A stretch of DNA of 64,000 nucleotides from positions 16,396,861 through 16,460,860 of the forward strand of contig ML664161.1 of the NCBI GenBank assembly GCA_007570785.1, read 5' to 3'. This document shows, piece by piece, positions 36,906-47,932 of this stretch (position 1 is its first letter; every line of letters starts with the position of its first letter). Made by a program: the position numbers and the translations under genes. Source of the DNA: Antilocapra americana. Taxonomy: Eukaryota; Chordata; Mammalia; Artiodactyla; Antilocapridae. Below the pieces are notes generated by a model. That model was not told the origin of the DNA. It searched no databases and saw nothing but the letters and a program-made list of their open reading frames with translations.

Positions 36906-39292
36906 CAAAGCCAAAAAAGATGTCTTTTTCATCATAGGGGATTGGAACTCAAAAGTAGAAAGTCAAGACAAATCTGGAGTAACAGGCAAGTTTGGCCTTG
37001 GAGTAAGGAATGAAACCAGGCAAAGGCTAACAGAATTCTGCCAAGATAATGCACTGGTCCTAGCAAACGCCCTCTTCCAACAACACAAGAGAAGACTCTA
37101 CACATGGACATCACCAGATGGTCAATACCGAAATCAGACTTGATTACTTTTTTTTGTAGCCAAAGATGGAGAAGCTGGCTACAGTCAGCAAAAACAAAAC
37201 CTGGAGCTGACTGTGGCTCAGATCATGAACTCCTAATTGCAAAATTGAAGAAAGTAGGGAAAACCACCAGGCTATTCAGGTATGACCTAAATAATACCTG
37301 ACTTATGATCATACAGTGGGAGTGACAGATTCAAGGGATTAGATCTGACAGAGTGCCTGAAGAACTATGGAGGCTTGTAATGTTGTATAGGGGGTGGTGA
37401 GCAAAACCACTCTCAAGAAAAAGAAATGCAAGAAGGCAAAGTGGTTGTCTGAGGAGACCTTACAAATAGCTGATAAAGCAAGAGAAGCAAAGGATGAAAG
37501 AGAAAGATATACCCTATGAAGGCAGAGTTCCAAAGAATACCAAGGAGAGATAAGGAAGCCTTCATCAGTGATCAGTGCAAAGAAACAGAGGAAAACAATA
37601 GAATGGGAAAGACTAGAGATCTCTTCAAGGAAACTAGAGATACCAAGGGAACATTTCAGGCAAAGATGGGCACAATCAAGGACAGAAATAGAAAGGACCT
37701 AACAGAAGCAGAGGAGATTAAAGGAGCTGGCAAGACCACAGAGAAGAACTGTACAAAAATGATTTTTATGATTCAGATAACCATGATGGTGTGGTCACTC
37801 CCTAGAGCTAGACATACTCAAGTGTGAAGTCAAGAGGGTCTTAGGAAGCATCTGTACAAACAAAGATAGTGGAGGTGATGGAATTCCAGCTGAGCTATTT
37901 CAAATCCTAAAAGATGATGCTATTAAAGTACTGTGTTCAATATGCCAGTAAATTTGGAAAACTCATCAGTGGCCACAGGACTGGACTAAGTCAGTTTTCA
38001 TTCCAATCTCAAAGAAGGGCAATGCCAAAGAATGTTAAAACTACTACACACTGCAGTCATTACACATGCTAGCAAGATAATGCTCAAAATCTTTCAAGCT
38101 AGGCTTCAACACTACATGAATCAAGAATTTCCAGATGTAAAAAGTGAATTTAGAAAAGGCAGAGGAACCAGAGATCAAATTGCCAACATCTGCTGGACCA
38201 TAGGAAAACCAAGGAATTCCAGAAAAACACCTACTTTTGCTTCACTGATTATGCTAAAGCCTTTTACTGTGTGGATCACAACAAACTGGAAAATTTTTAA
38301 AGAGATGAGAATACCAGACCACCTTACCTGCCTCCTGAGGAACCTGTATGCAGGACAAGAAGCAACAGTTAGAACTAGACATGGAACAATGCACTAGTTC
38401 AAAATTGGGAAGAAGTCAAGGCTGTATATCATCACCCTGCTTATTTAACTTCTATGCAGAGTACATAATGTGGAAAAAAAATGCCATGCTGGATGAATCA
38501 CAAGCTGGAATCAAAATTTCCAGGAGAAATATCAACAATCTCAGATATGCAGATAATATTACTCTAACGGCAGAAAGTGAAGAGGAACTAAAGAAAGAGC
38601 CTCTTGGTGAAGATAAAAGAGGAGAGTGAAAAAGCTTGTTTAAAACTCAACATTCAAAAAAGTAAGATCATAGCATCCAGTCCCATCACCTCATGGCAAA
38701 TAAATGGATAAAAAGTGGAAACAGTGACAGATTTTATTTTTCTTGGGCTCCAAAATCACTGCAGACAGTGACTGTGGTCATGAAATGAAAAGATACTTGC
38801 TCTTTGAAAGAAAACCTATGACAAACCTAGACAGCATATTAAAAAGCAGAGACATCACTTTGCCAACAAATGTCTGTATAGTCAAAGCTATGGTTTTTCT
38901 AGTAGTCATGTACAGATGTGAGAGTTGGAACATAAAGAAGGTTGAGCACTGAAGAACTGATGTTTTCAAATTGCGGTGCTGGAGAAGACTTTTGAGAGTC
39001 CCTTGGACAACAAGGAGATCGAACCAGTCAATCCTAAAGGAAATTACCCTGAATACTCATTGGAAGGACTGATGCTGAAGCTCCAACACTTTGAACATCA
39101 GATGCAAAGAGCCAACTCATTGGAAAAGACCCTGACACTGGGAACGACTGAGGGCAGGAGGAGAAGGGGGCAAAAGATGATGAGACAGTAGGATGCCAAC
39201 TCAATGGATAATAGAGATAGAGAAGGACAGGAAAGCCTGGCATGAAGCAGTCCATGGGGTTGCAAAGAAATGATTGAGTAACTGAACAACAA
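36906..39292 (+). mobile_element. 5'-truncated BovB LINE (endonuclease to 3' end)
   Basis: Sense BovB beginning at the endonuclease segment KKDVFFIIGDWNSKVESQ (36910 onward), then linker, RT and 3' end at about 39292. The catalytic box is altered (RYADNITLTAE, D to N, at about 38540-38575). Several open pieces survive (36856-37143, 38032-38397, 38743-38952), but the full frame is broken. Confidence 0.93.
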
Positions 39293-40089
39293 TAACATCC
39301 ATAGACAAGGAAATACTACTTACCAAAAAAGGGAATAACCTATTGATATTCCCAACAACAGTAAATAATCTCAAAACAATTATGCTTACTGACAGAAGGT
39401 GGAAAAAATACTCATACATTGATATACTATTCCAGGAAATGCAAACTACTGTATTATGAAATAAATCAATAGTTGCATGTGGATTAGGAAGGGACAAGAG
39501 GAAGAGATCATTAGGGGTAGGAGAAAACTTTTGCGGGTGATATGTTCATTACCTTAATTGTTGTTATGGTATTATAAGTGCATACATACGTCAAAATTCA
39601 TCACATTGTACAATTTAAGTGTTGTTTAGTTGCTAAGTTGAGTCTGACTCTTTGTGACTCCATGGACTGGCCCACCAGGCTCCTCTGCCATGGGATTTCC
39701 CAGGCAAGAATGGGAGTTTACTGATTCTTTACTGAAATCTGTAGAGTTGTGTATTTGATGTTCTACTTACTAAACCAATGAGCAATATAAATGTTTGTCA
39801 TAAAATGAGATATCACTCATCATTCAGTATTTTGATTTTATTTCATAAAAATCCTTCTGAAACTGAAATGGGCAGATAGCACTACTGATCTGAATGCAGC
39901 AGTAAACACTAGAATTATTTTAACCCCTTACTTCACTATTTCACATAATAAGGTATTTAACCTGCATATATTATTTGTTCCTTTTAAATAAGTCATAATT
40001 AATAATATTCAACCTACAGGGAGTTGTATAGAATAGTGATGATTGGTTTATACGGCTTGGCATTGCTAATCAAGAGATGGGATTTTGAA
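39293..40089. other. intron with one SINE fragment
   Basis: Holds a Bov-A fragment at 39620-39713 (listed separately); otherwise unrecognised. Confidence 0.45.
39620..39713 (-). mobile_element. Bov-A SINE fragment
   Basis: Antisense Bov-A with small internal deletions, stopping at caggcaagaatggga. Confidence 0.88.
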
Positions 40090-40552
40090 AACATAGAAAA
40101 CAAATTTATGGTAATAAAAGGGGAAGGGGGTGGGAGGGATAAATTAGGAGTTTGGGATTAGCAGGCACAGACTACTATCTGTAAAATAAAGGTCCTACTG
40201 TACAGCACAGGGAGCTATAGTCAATATCCTATAATAAACCATAATGGAAAAGAATATACATATATGTGTGTATATAACCAAATCACTTTGTTGTACACCA
40301 GAAACTAACAGAACACTGTAAATGGAAGATGAAGTGAACATGTTAGTTGCTCAGTTGTGTCTGACTCTTTGCAACACCAGGGGCTATAGCCAGCCAGGCT
40401 CCTCTGTCTATGGGATTGTCCAGGCAAGAATACTGTAGTGGGTGGCTATTTCCTTCTCCAGAGGAACTTCCTGACTCAGGGATTGAACTCGGGACTCTGC
40501 ATTGTAGGCAGATTCTTTACTGAGTCACCTATACTTCAGTAAAGAAGATGAG
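40090..40552 (+). mobile_element. L1 3' UTR end, split by Bov-tA
   Basis: Sense L1 tail (tgggagggataaattaggag; acagcacagggagctatagt; gtacaccagaaactaacaga) to cactgtaaat. The terminal ctatacttcagtaaag resumes at about 40528 after a SINE. Confidence 0.88.
40332..40527 (-). mobile_element. Bov-tA SINE in L1 tail
   Basis: Antisense Bov-tA (ttgctcagttgtgtctgact ... gcagattctttactgagtca). Confidence 0.9.
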
Positions 40553-41411
40553 GTTTTATAGGTTCCAGATAAATAGAATTATATTATTGTTCCTGCAGAA
40601 ATAAGATTCCTAGAAAATTATTTAATAGTTGGTCTTAAAAGTAAGATATCCAACAAGAGAGAGAAAGATATCGAGAGAGAGGTTTTCAAATATTCCTACA
40701 GATATCAGAGCTGGAGGGTACCTGTAGCAGAGACTGCTAGCTGTTAGTCAAAATATACTTTCCTTTCTTCTGTAGTTGCTCAATGAATTCACAACACATC
40801 TAATCTTTACGTGACCTATCTACAGTTTGACATGGGAAGCACATTAGCTAACAGGGTATGCTAAGCTTTAGGCTATCTGTATCTTAAGCAGTTAACCTCA
40901 AGATTTCTCCAGTACTGCCCAAAGAATGTTTCCACGTATTTTCAGAAGATTTTCTCTTTTTTGGATATTGAATCTAAGTCAGGATGATTTAAGTAGTGTT
41001 TAATCCATTAATCTCTTCCACCTGCTTCAAAGAGGTGACACTGTCATATAAAGCAAGAGAAAATATGAGGGGGTGGGACAGACAGATAATCTTCTTGGCA
41101 GGAGGGGGATCAAGTCAGCACTTTCTTTCATAATACTATATTAACAAAAGGAGTTCAAGAATGGCCTCCAATTCCCTTCAAGCATTTAAGATTTCTAAGG
41201 TGTCTATCAAGCATTACATTGTTTTAAGCATGATATTTCCAAGTCAAAATTAACAGAGATAAAGAGTCAATCACACTTCCAGACAAAGGAATTACTAGTT
41301 AGCATGAAACTCTTTCACCATCCATGTCCTTAAACAGTAATTACTAATATGCCTGTGTTTTTCATATATGTTAGTGCTGCTGAGGGAAAATTAGTCTCAA
41401 GCTTGATAAGG
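40553..41411. other. non-repeat intron
   Basis: Nothing recognised. Confidence 0.4.
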
Positions 41412-41423
41412 AGTTACCTTGAG

Positions 41424-41743
41424 AGCTATGTCCTTAGGTCACTTAGTAGAGCATCAGACTTTTTTATCTGAGGGTCCAGGATTCAAGTCCCTCTTTGGGT
41501 GTTTACTTTGGGCTTCCCAGGTGGTACTAGTTGTAAAGAACCTACCTACCAAGGCAGAAGATGTTAAGAGCCATGGGTCTGATCCCTGGGTTGGGAAGAT
41601 GCCCTGGAGGATGGCATGGCAACCCACTCCAGTATTTTTGCCTGGAGAATCCCACGGACAGACAAGCCTGGAGGGCTACAGTCCACAGGGTCGTGGAGAG
41701 TTAGACACGACTGAAGTGACTGAGCACGCATGCACTGAAGAGA
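41424..41743 (+). mobile_element. composite tRNA-Lys / Bov-tA retro-insertion
   Basis: The unit of tRNA-Lys-like sequence plus sense Bov-tA is flanked by agttaccttgag at 41412-41423 and 41744-41755. The match may extend imperfectly to about 24 bp (to ...tcctt on both sides). The Bov-tA part (about 41512-41735) has its own tRNA-Glu-derived head (ggcttcccaggtggtactag). No duplication lies between the two halves, so they probably entered as one molecule. Confidence 0.8.
41430..41501 (+). pseudogene. tRNA-Lys(UUU)-like retro-pseudogene
   Basis: Close match to mammalian tRNA-Lys: the D-arm side (cttagtagagcatcagac), an anticodon region with a T run (cagacttttttatctgag) and the T-arm (ggtccaggattcaagtcc) are all in place. 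The anticodon loop has gained a base and the acceptor stem no longer pairs well (gtcctta ... tttgggt), so it is not a working tRNA. It is followed within about 10 bases by a Bov-tA SINE, and one target-site duplication pair encloses both. Confidence 0.85.
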
Positions 41744-41767
41744 AGTTACCTTGAGCACTGTATCCTT

Positions 41768-42213
41768 TGAGACAGGACATAGAAATGGGAAGTTAGGAGA
41801 CAGCTTTCAGTGAGGCTTGTCAGGGTACAAAGTTCATCTTGTTAGTAGGTTAGTGATATTTCTTAAACACACATTAAAGAAGAGATACTTCGATGAAATA
41901 ATTGCATCAGAGTTGCTAATCTGTTCATTTATTTAGCCAGCAAAAGTTGGTGGGGCTTTGCTCTGTATCAGAATCTCTGAAAGGTGCTAAGAATATAGAG
42001 ATGAAACATGGTCCCAACTATAAGAGGTCAACACCTAGTGTGGAGCTGGATGTGTAAAAGCATAAAAACTACACCATGCGATGACCATATCTGATCATCT
42101 CCCAAGCTGCAAATACTTGCAGTTCTTCCAGAGCTCTAAGGGCAGAGCTATCTTACTCAATTTTCAATTCCTAGCACCCAGCCCAGTGCCTGGCCCATAG
42201 AAAGAGCTTAAAA
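41768..42213. other. non-repeat intron
   Basis: Nothing recognised beyond MIR-like words near 42160-42200 (ctagcacccagcccagtgcc tggcc). Confidence 0.4.
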
Positions 42214-44395
42214 CATGTTCTGATGCCATGACAAGGTTGTCTACTCTCACCACTATTATTCAACATAGTTGTGGAAGTCCTAGCTGTAGCAGTCAGAGAA
42301 GAAACAGAAGTAAAAGGAATCCAGATCGGAAGAGAAGTAAAGCTCTTACTGCTTGCAGATGACGTGATACTATACGTTGAAAACCCTAAAGATACTAACA
42401 GAAAATTACTAGAGCTAATAAGGGAATTTAGCAAAGTTGCAGGATACAAAATTAATACACAAAAATCACTTGCATTCCTATATACTAAAAATGAAAAATC
42501 AGAAAGAGAAATTAAGGAATCAATCCCATTCACCATTACAACAAAAAGAATAAAATATCTAGGAATAAACCTACCTAAGGAGACAAAAGAACTGTATACA
42601 GAAAATTATAAGACACTGATAATAGAAATCAAAGATGACATAAAGAGATGGAGAGATATTCCATGTTCTTGGGTAGAAGAATTAATATTGTGAAAATGAC
42701 TATACTACCAAATGCAATCTACAGATTCAGTGTGACCCCTATCAAATTATCAATGGCACTTTTCACAGAACTAGAACAAAAAATTTCACAATTCATATGG
42801 AAACACAAAAGACCCTGAATAGCCAAGAAGTCTTGAGAAAGAAGAGCGGAGCTGGAGGAAATCAACCTTCCTGACTTCAAATTATACTACAAAAGCTACA
42901 GTCATCAAGACAGTATGGTACCAGCACAAAAATAGAACTATAGACCAGTAGAACAAGATAGAAAGCCCAGAAAGAAATAAACTCATGCACCTATGGGTAC
43001 CTTGTTTTTTACAAAGGAGGTAAGAATATACAATGGGGCAAAGACAACCTCTTCAATAAGTGGTGCTGGGAAAATTGGACAGCTACATGTAAAAGAATGA
43101 AATTAGAACACTTCCTAACACCATACACAAAGACAAACTCAAAATGGACTAAAGACCTAAATGCAAGACCAGAAACTATAAAACTCTTAGAGGAAAACAT
43201 AGGCAGAACACTGGATGACACAAATCAAAGCAAGATCCTAGAGTAACAGAAATAAAAACAAAAGTAAACAAGTGGGACCTGATTAAACTTAAAAGCTTTT
43301 GCATGGCAAAGGATACTATAAGCAAGGTGAAAGACAACCCTCTGAATGGGAGAAAATAATAGCAAATGAAACAACTGACAAAGGATTAATTTCCAAAATA
43401 TACGAACAGCTCACACAACTCAATACCAGAAGAACAAACAACTCAATCAAAAAGAGGGGAAAAGACCTAAACAGATGTTTCTCCAAAGAAGACATAACAA
43501 ACACATGAAAAGATGCTCAATATCACTCATTATTAAAGAAATGCAAATCAAAACCACAATGAGATATCACCTTACACCAGTCAGAATGGCCATCATCAAA
43601 AAGTCTACAAACAAACACACCTAAATGCTGGAGAGGGTGTGGAGAAAAGGGAATGCTCTTGCACTGTTGGTGGGAATGTAAACTGATACAGCCACTATGG
43701 AAGACGGTATGGAGATTCCTTAAAAAAACTAGGAATAAAACCACCATATGACTCAGCAATCCCGCTCCTAGGCATATACCTTGAAGAAACCAAAATTGAA
43801 AAAGACACACGTACCCCAGTGTTCACTGCAGCACTATTTACAATAGCTAGAATATGGAAGCAACATAGATGTCCATTGACAGACAAATAAATAAACTGTG
43901 GTACAAATACATGATGGAGTATTACTCAGTCATAAAAAGAATGCATTTGAGTCAGTTCTAATGAGGTGGATGAACCAAGAGCTTATTATACAGAGTGAAG
44001 TAAGTCAGAAAGATAAGGATAAACATTGTATACTAATGCATACATACATAATCTAGAAAGGTGGTACTGGAGAATTTATTTGCAGGGCAGCAGTGGAGAA
44101 AAAGACATAGAGAACGGACTTATAGACATGGGGAGAGGGGAGGAGAGGGTGACATGTATGAAGACATGGACACTTACATCACCATAAGTAAAATAGATGG
44201 CCAAGGGAATTTTCTGTATGTCTCAGGGAACTCCAACAGGGGCTCTGGATCAACCTAGAGGGGTGGGATGGGGAGGGAGATTCAAGAGGGAGGGGACACA
44301 TGTATACACCTATGGCTGATTCATGCTGAGGTTTGACAGAAAACAACAAAATTCTGTAAAGCAATAATCCTTCATTTAAAACATAAATTAAAAAG
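42214..44395 (+). mobile_element. 5'-truncated L1 LINE
   Basis: Sense L1 from the RT domain (acaaggttgtctactctcac) through the ORF2 C-terminus (about 44054) and 3' UTR to the tail cataaattaaaaag. The RT catalytic box reads [10 protein letters not shown] (LADD for FADD). The ORF2 piece 42271-42693 is open and then stops. Probable target-site duplication aacatgttctgatg / aacatggcctgatg (about 42211 and 44397), two mismatches. Confidence 0.92.
42271..44054 (+). pseudogene. L1 ORF2 3' half remnant
   Basis: RT palm through the C-terminal cysteine-containing segment. Readable blocks include the [15 protein letters not shown] region (42555-42600) and the CWRGCG-type segment near 43625. Multiple frameshifts; no functional product. 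Confidence 0.88.
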
Positions 44396-44419
44396 AACAT
44401 GGCCTGATGAATTTGTTGC

Positions 44420-44740
44420 TACATCCGGTTTACTTTGAAGGCTGAGGTACCTAGGGAGACTGACTCGGTAGACCCAGCCCCAGAGGCTGGCTGGCAGTGT
44501 CCTCGCTGCTGACAGCGGCAAGAGCCGTCTCTGACGTGCGGCTGCAGGTGTGCCCACTGCCCACGTGAGCCCCCTCTCTGCAGAGGCTGCACGGTGCTCT
44601 CTAGGGAGTCTCCTGCCTGGGCTGCACCTCTAGGCCGCACTGAGCCCCTGGGGCTCCTTCCCCGCTTCTCACTTCTGCCCCTCCTGCACCTCTTTCTTAG
44701 GGACTTGTAGCTAACAGCGTGTTTAGGCTGCTGGCTAGGA
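44420..44740. other. GC- and CpG-richer block in intron
   Basis: About 320 bases that stand out from the AT-rich surroundings, with around ten CpG dinucleotides and one CACGTG E-box. Open frames exist on the minus strand (44419-44751), but I recognise no protein. It lies immediately 3' of the L1 tail. Confidence 0.5.
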
Positions 44741-45412
44741 AGAAGATCCAAGAGGAAGCATGGAGGAAACTCCTTCAGGGAACAGGCATTTTTTTAAACA
44801 GCCCAAATTAGGAATATTTGGTTCTTTGACCTAAAATTAAAATACTTTGAGCTGAGACGAATTTGCAGTGAGTTTTCAACAAAATGTAGGATATGGAGGC
44901 AAAAAACTCCACACAAGGCCTCACTGAATCTAACTATTTGACCTGAACTTGAGCAATGTCAGTTTTCACACACAAACAGGTTCCCCAGTCATTTAAGATA
45001 TGCATGAATGTGTACATGGTGATAATTGCCTTTAGTAGAAGAACTGGAATTTTAGGGCACTTTAGGTCAACATTAGTTGACCTGCATGCTGTTAGGTATT
45101 ACATAGTCTATGTATAGCCTAGATCATACCACGCAGAATATAAAACAGGTCCGATGTTACACCACAGCAAGAGTGGTTGCTGCTACCTGTATTGTAACTG
45201 CACTGTAACACACTGACAGTGTCTCACTGACTGACGCTGAGACCAAGACAGCCACAGAGGACACCTCAGGGCAGTCCCTGGGAGAGACTGTGCCCCAGAG
45301 ACAGAACTGATTGCTTACATCAGCTATGAAACTGTAAATCCTCAATTACATTAAACGGTGATACGGCACTTTTGAAGTGTTTCTCACGTTATGTGGTTAA
45401 CAATTAGCCATC
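44741..45412. other. non-repeat intron
   Basis: Nothing recognised. Confidence 0.4.
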
Positions 45413-46014
45413 CATCCATTCATTCAACAAGTATTTATTAAATACTTACTAGGTACCCCAGGGGAGGAAATGGCAACCCACTCCAGTATTCCTGCCTGAA
45501 AAATTCCATGGACAGAGGAACTTGGGAGGCTACAGTCCAAGGGGATGCAAAGAGTCAGATATGACTGAGCAGCTGAGCATGGACGCAGGTACCAGACACT
45601 GTTTTAGCTCTTGAGGTGCAGTGCTACATAAGAGACAAGATCCTTTTTCTCACTGAGGTTACATTTTAAAGTGGACAGAGAACAGACAGACAGATAAATA
45701 AAAACAAATAGGGAAGACAAAGTGACAAATGTAAGAGTGAAAAACAAAACTTGAGGTGCTGTGCAGCAACTGGTGGTCAGCGTCAGCTTTTCTGAGGCAT
45801 TGACACTTGAACTAGAATCTGAATGACAAAAAGGAGCCTGCCACAGGATTTGGGAGAAGAATTTTCCCTGCAGAGGAAAGAGAGTGGAGATGGCAGGCAA
45901 TGGGGCTGCCGTACAAGATGAGCATGGTGGAGCCCCTGGAGCTCGTGAAGGGCTGAGATGCAGAAGAAGCTGGGAAGGGGATCAGGTGCAAGGCCTGAGG
46001 CAGGATGATGACCA
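45413..46014 (+). repeat. ancient interspersed repeat, split by Bov-A
   Basis: Starts cattcaacaagtatttatta and continues with accagacactgttttagctc, cactgaggttacattttaaa and gcaaggcctgaggcaggatg. Same unnamed family as 25660-26183. A poly(A) run of 17 follows at 46014-46031. Confidence 0.65.
45458..45586 (+). mobile_element. Bov-A SINE
   Basis: Sense Bov-A body with short target-site duplication aggtacc at 45451-45457 and 45587-45593. Confidence 0.9.
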
Positions 46015-46031
46015 AAAAAAAAAAAAAAAAG

Positions 46032-46534
46032 AGGGTTTAAGAACAGAATAGAATGTGAAACAGAAGGAATATTGGAACCAGATAATATAGAAATCGAGAC
46101 TGGAAACATTGAACTTGCCTCAGGCATGGTTTTCATCTGGGTCTCACTGTCGTTTAGAATAGTCTCTAATAAAGCCAATCTGCGGTGCCATTCTTCCAGA
46201 CTTGAAATGAAGAATGTGACACTTCTCATTCTCTTTAAGAATCTAAGTTTCTACTATAGTGCCCATTGGAATTTACCACTTTTTTCTTGATTACCAACAT
46301 AGTACACATTTATGACAGAACATTTGGAAAATACAGATAAGCTAATGGAAGAAAGTAAATCACTCCCAAGCATCGCTACCCAAGGATAACTACTGTGAAC
46401 ATTTGGGCACAGACTCTCTTGATTATACAGGATCTGGAGTCTGGGAAGAAATCATGACTTTATAACTTGCTAAATGAGAGTTGTTCATTTTCAATCTATC
46501 TTAATTGCTTATAAAATGCCATGCAAATGTCTGC
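46032..46534. other. non-repeat intron
   Basis: Nothing recognised. Confidence 0.4.
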
Positions 46535-46665
46535 AATATCTTTAAGCCTCAGTTTTCTCATCTGCAGGATGAGAACAGTAATATTACCTTCCTCATAGGC
46601 CTGCTGGGAGGATTAAACGAGAATCCATGCAAAGCTCCCGAGGCAGTGGCTGGCACAGAGTATGT
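46535..46665 (+). repeat. MIR SINE
   Basis: Sense MIR 3' half: gcctcagttttctcatctgc, ggaggattaaacgagaatcc, gtggctggcacagagtatg. Confidence 0.85.
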
Positions 46666-46676
46666 ATTTCAAACAC

Positions 46677-46855
46677 TCAGTCCTGTCCGACCCTTTGTGA
46701 CCTCATGGACTATACAGTCCATGGAATTCTCCAGGCCAGAATACTGGACTGGGTAACCGATCCCTTCTCCCACAGATCTTCCCAACCCAGGGACCGAACC
46801 CAGGTCTCCCGCATTGCAGGCGAATTCTTTACCAGCTGAGCCACCAGGGAAGTCA
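46677..46855 (-). mobile_element. Bov-tA SINE in MIR
   Basis: Antisense Bov-tA with full tRNA-like head (accagctgagccaccaggga). Target-site duplication ttcaaacac (46668-46676) / ttccaaacac (46856-46865). Confidence 0.93.
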
Positions 46856-46865
46856 TTCCAAACAC

Positions 46866-47793
46866 ACTAAGTATTAAGCTATTAGAATTTTATGAACCTG
46901 GGGTCACACTGTAAAGTTCACAGTATATAAATGAGTATTCCAATTATCACTAGACATACTTACATGATCTTAAATATTTTTCTATGCTGTAGTTTTTAAC
47001 AGTTACATAGCATTTTACTATAGAGATAATAATTTAGTTAATTCTGCTGTGGTACACTTGAGCTATTCCCAATTTTCACCACTTAAAAAAATTCTGCAGA
47101 TAAAATATTGCAAACTTTTATGACTATTTCTCTAAGATAAATTCTAAGAAGTGACTGGGTCAAGCGGCATGTATATTTCCAAGACTCTGTGACACATTTT
47201 ATTATATCTTCTGCTAAGGATTTAGATTAAACCCTTGAAAAGAATAATGTCGGGAAGTAAGTAGTTCACATGCGTGTGGTTTGGGAGGTCTGATTTACCA
47301 TCAGCTTGGTGAATACAACCCCCACGCCCTGCCTCATGCCTCTTTCCCCACACCTGTTCACACCTTCTGGTCAGCACCATCCTCGCTCATTCCTTAGGGA
47401 AGCTTCTCGGTTCCAGGCTTCCAGCTGAGCAAATATGCTTACAGTTTTCTGATTTGCTAGGGATTCTGCACTTAGTCACTTGACCTGAAGCTATAAACGG
47501 ACTACACTTTTAGTACATTAGAAATCCAAGTCCCTCATCTTATAATGAAGAAACTAAAGTGGAAGGGAGCAAATGCCTTGTCTAAGCTGGTCATCTGGTC
47601 CACGCCACTGCTGGACAGCAACTCAAAGCTGGCTCATTCCTTTATCTCTAGTACCTAGTTCAGCAGTCAACATGTATAGACAGCCACTAATGTTTGCTGA
47701 ATAACTACGTGAAGTAATTTACAGCCTTTTAGGATTTTGCAGCTGGAAAGGACCATAGAGGTGTGGAAAAATGAGACATTGATTAATGAGGTA
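46866..47793. other. non-repeat intron
   Basis: Faint old-repeat texture at 47520-47690; no gene recognised. Confidence 0.4.
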
Positions 47794-47923
47794 CGTAATT
47801 GTTGTTCAGTCGCTCAGTCGTACCCGACTTTTTGCGACCCTCTGGACTGCAGCCTGCCAGGCTCCTCTGTCTATGGGATTTTCCAGGCAAGAACACTGGA
47901 GTGGGTTGCCATTTTCTTCTCCA
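47794..47923 (-). mobile_element. Bov-A SINE
   Basis: Antisense Bov-A body. Target-site duplication aatgaggta at 47785-47793 and 47924-47932. Confidence 0.93.
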
Positions 47924-47932
47924 AATGAGGTA

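Noticed and set aside
36434..39292. Simple twin-priming inversion of one BovB
   Set aside because: The outer end of the inverted part carries AATAAA and poly(A), which a 5' inversion would not produce.
36434..39725. agtttactgatt at 36434 and 39714 as a target-site duplication of the whole UTR-BovB unit
   Set aside because: The right copy lies about 420 bases beyond the BovB end, past a separate SINE; a 12-base match is expected by chance in 64 kb.
41430..41501. Functional tRNA-Lys gene
   Set aside because: Acceptor stem is mispaired and the anticodon loop has an extra base; it sits inside a retro-insertion.
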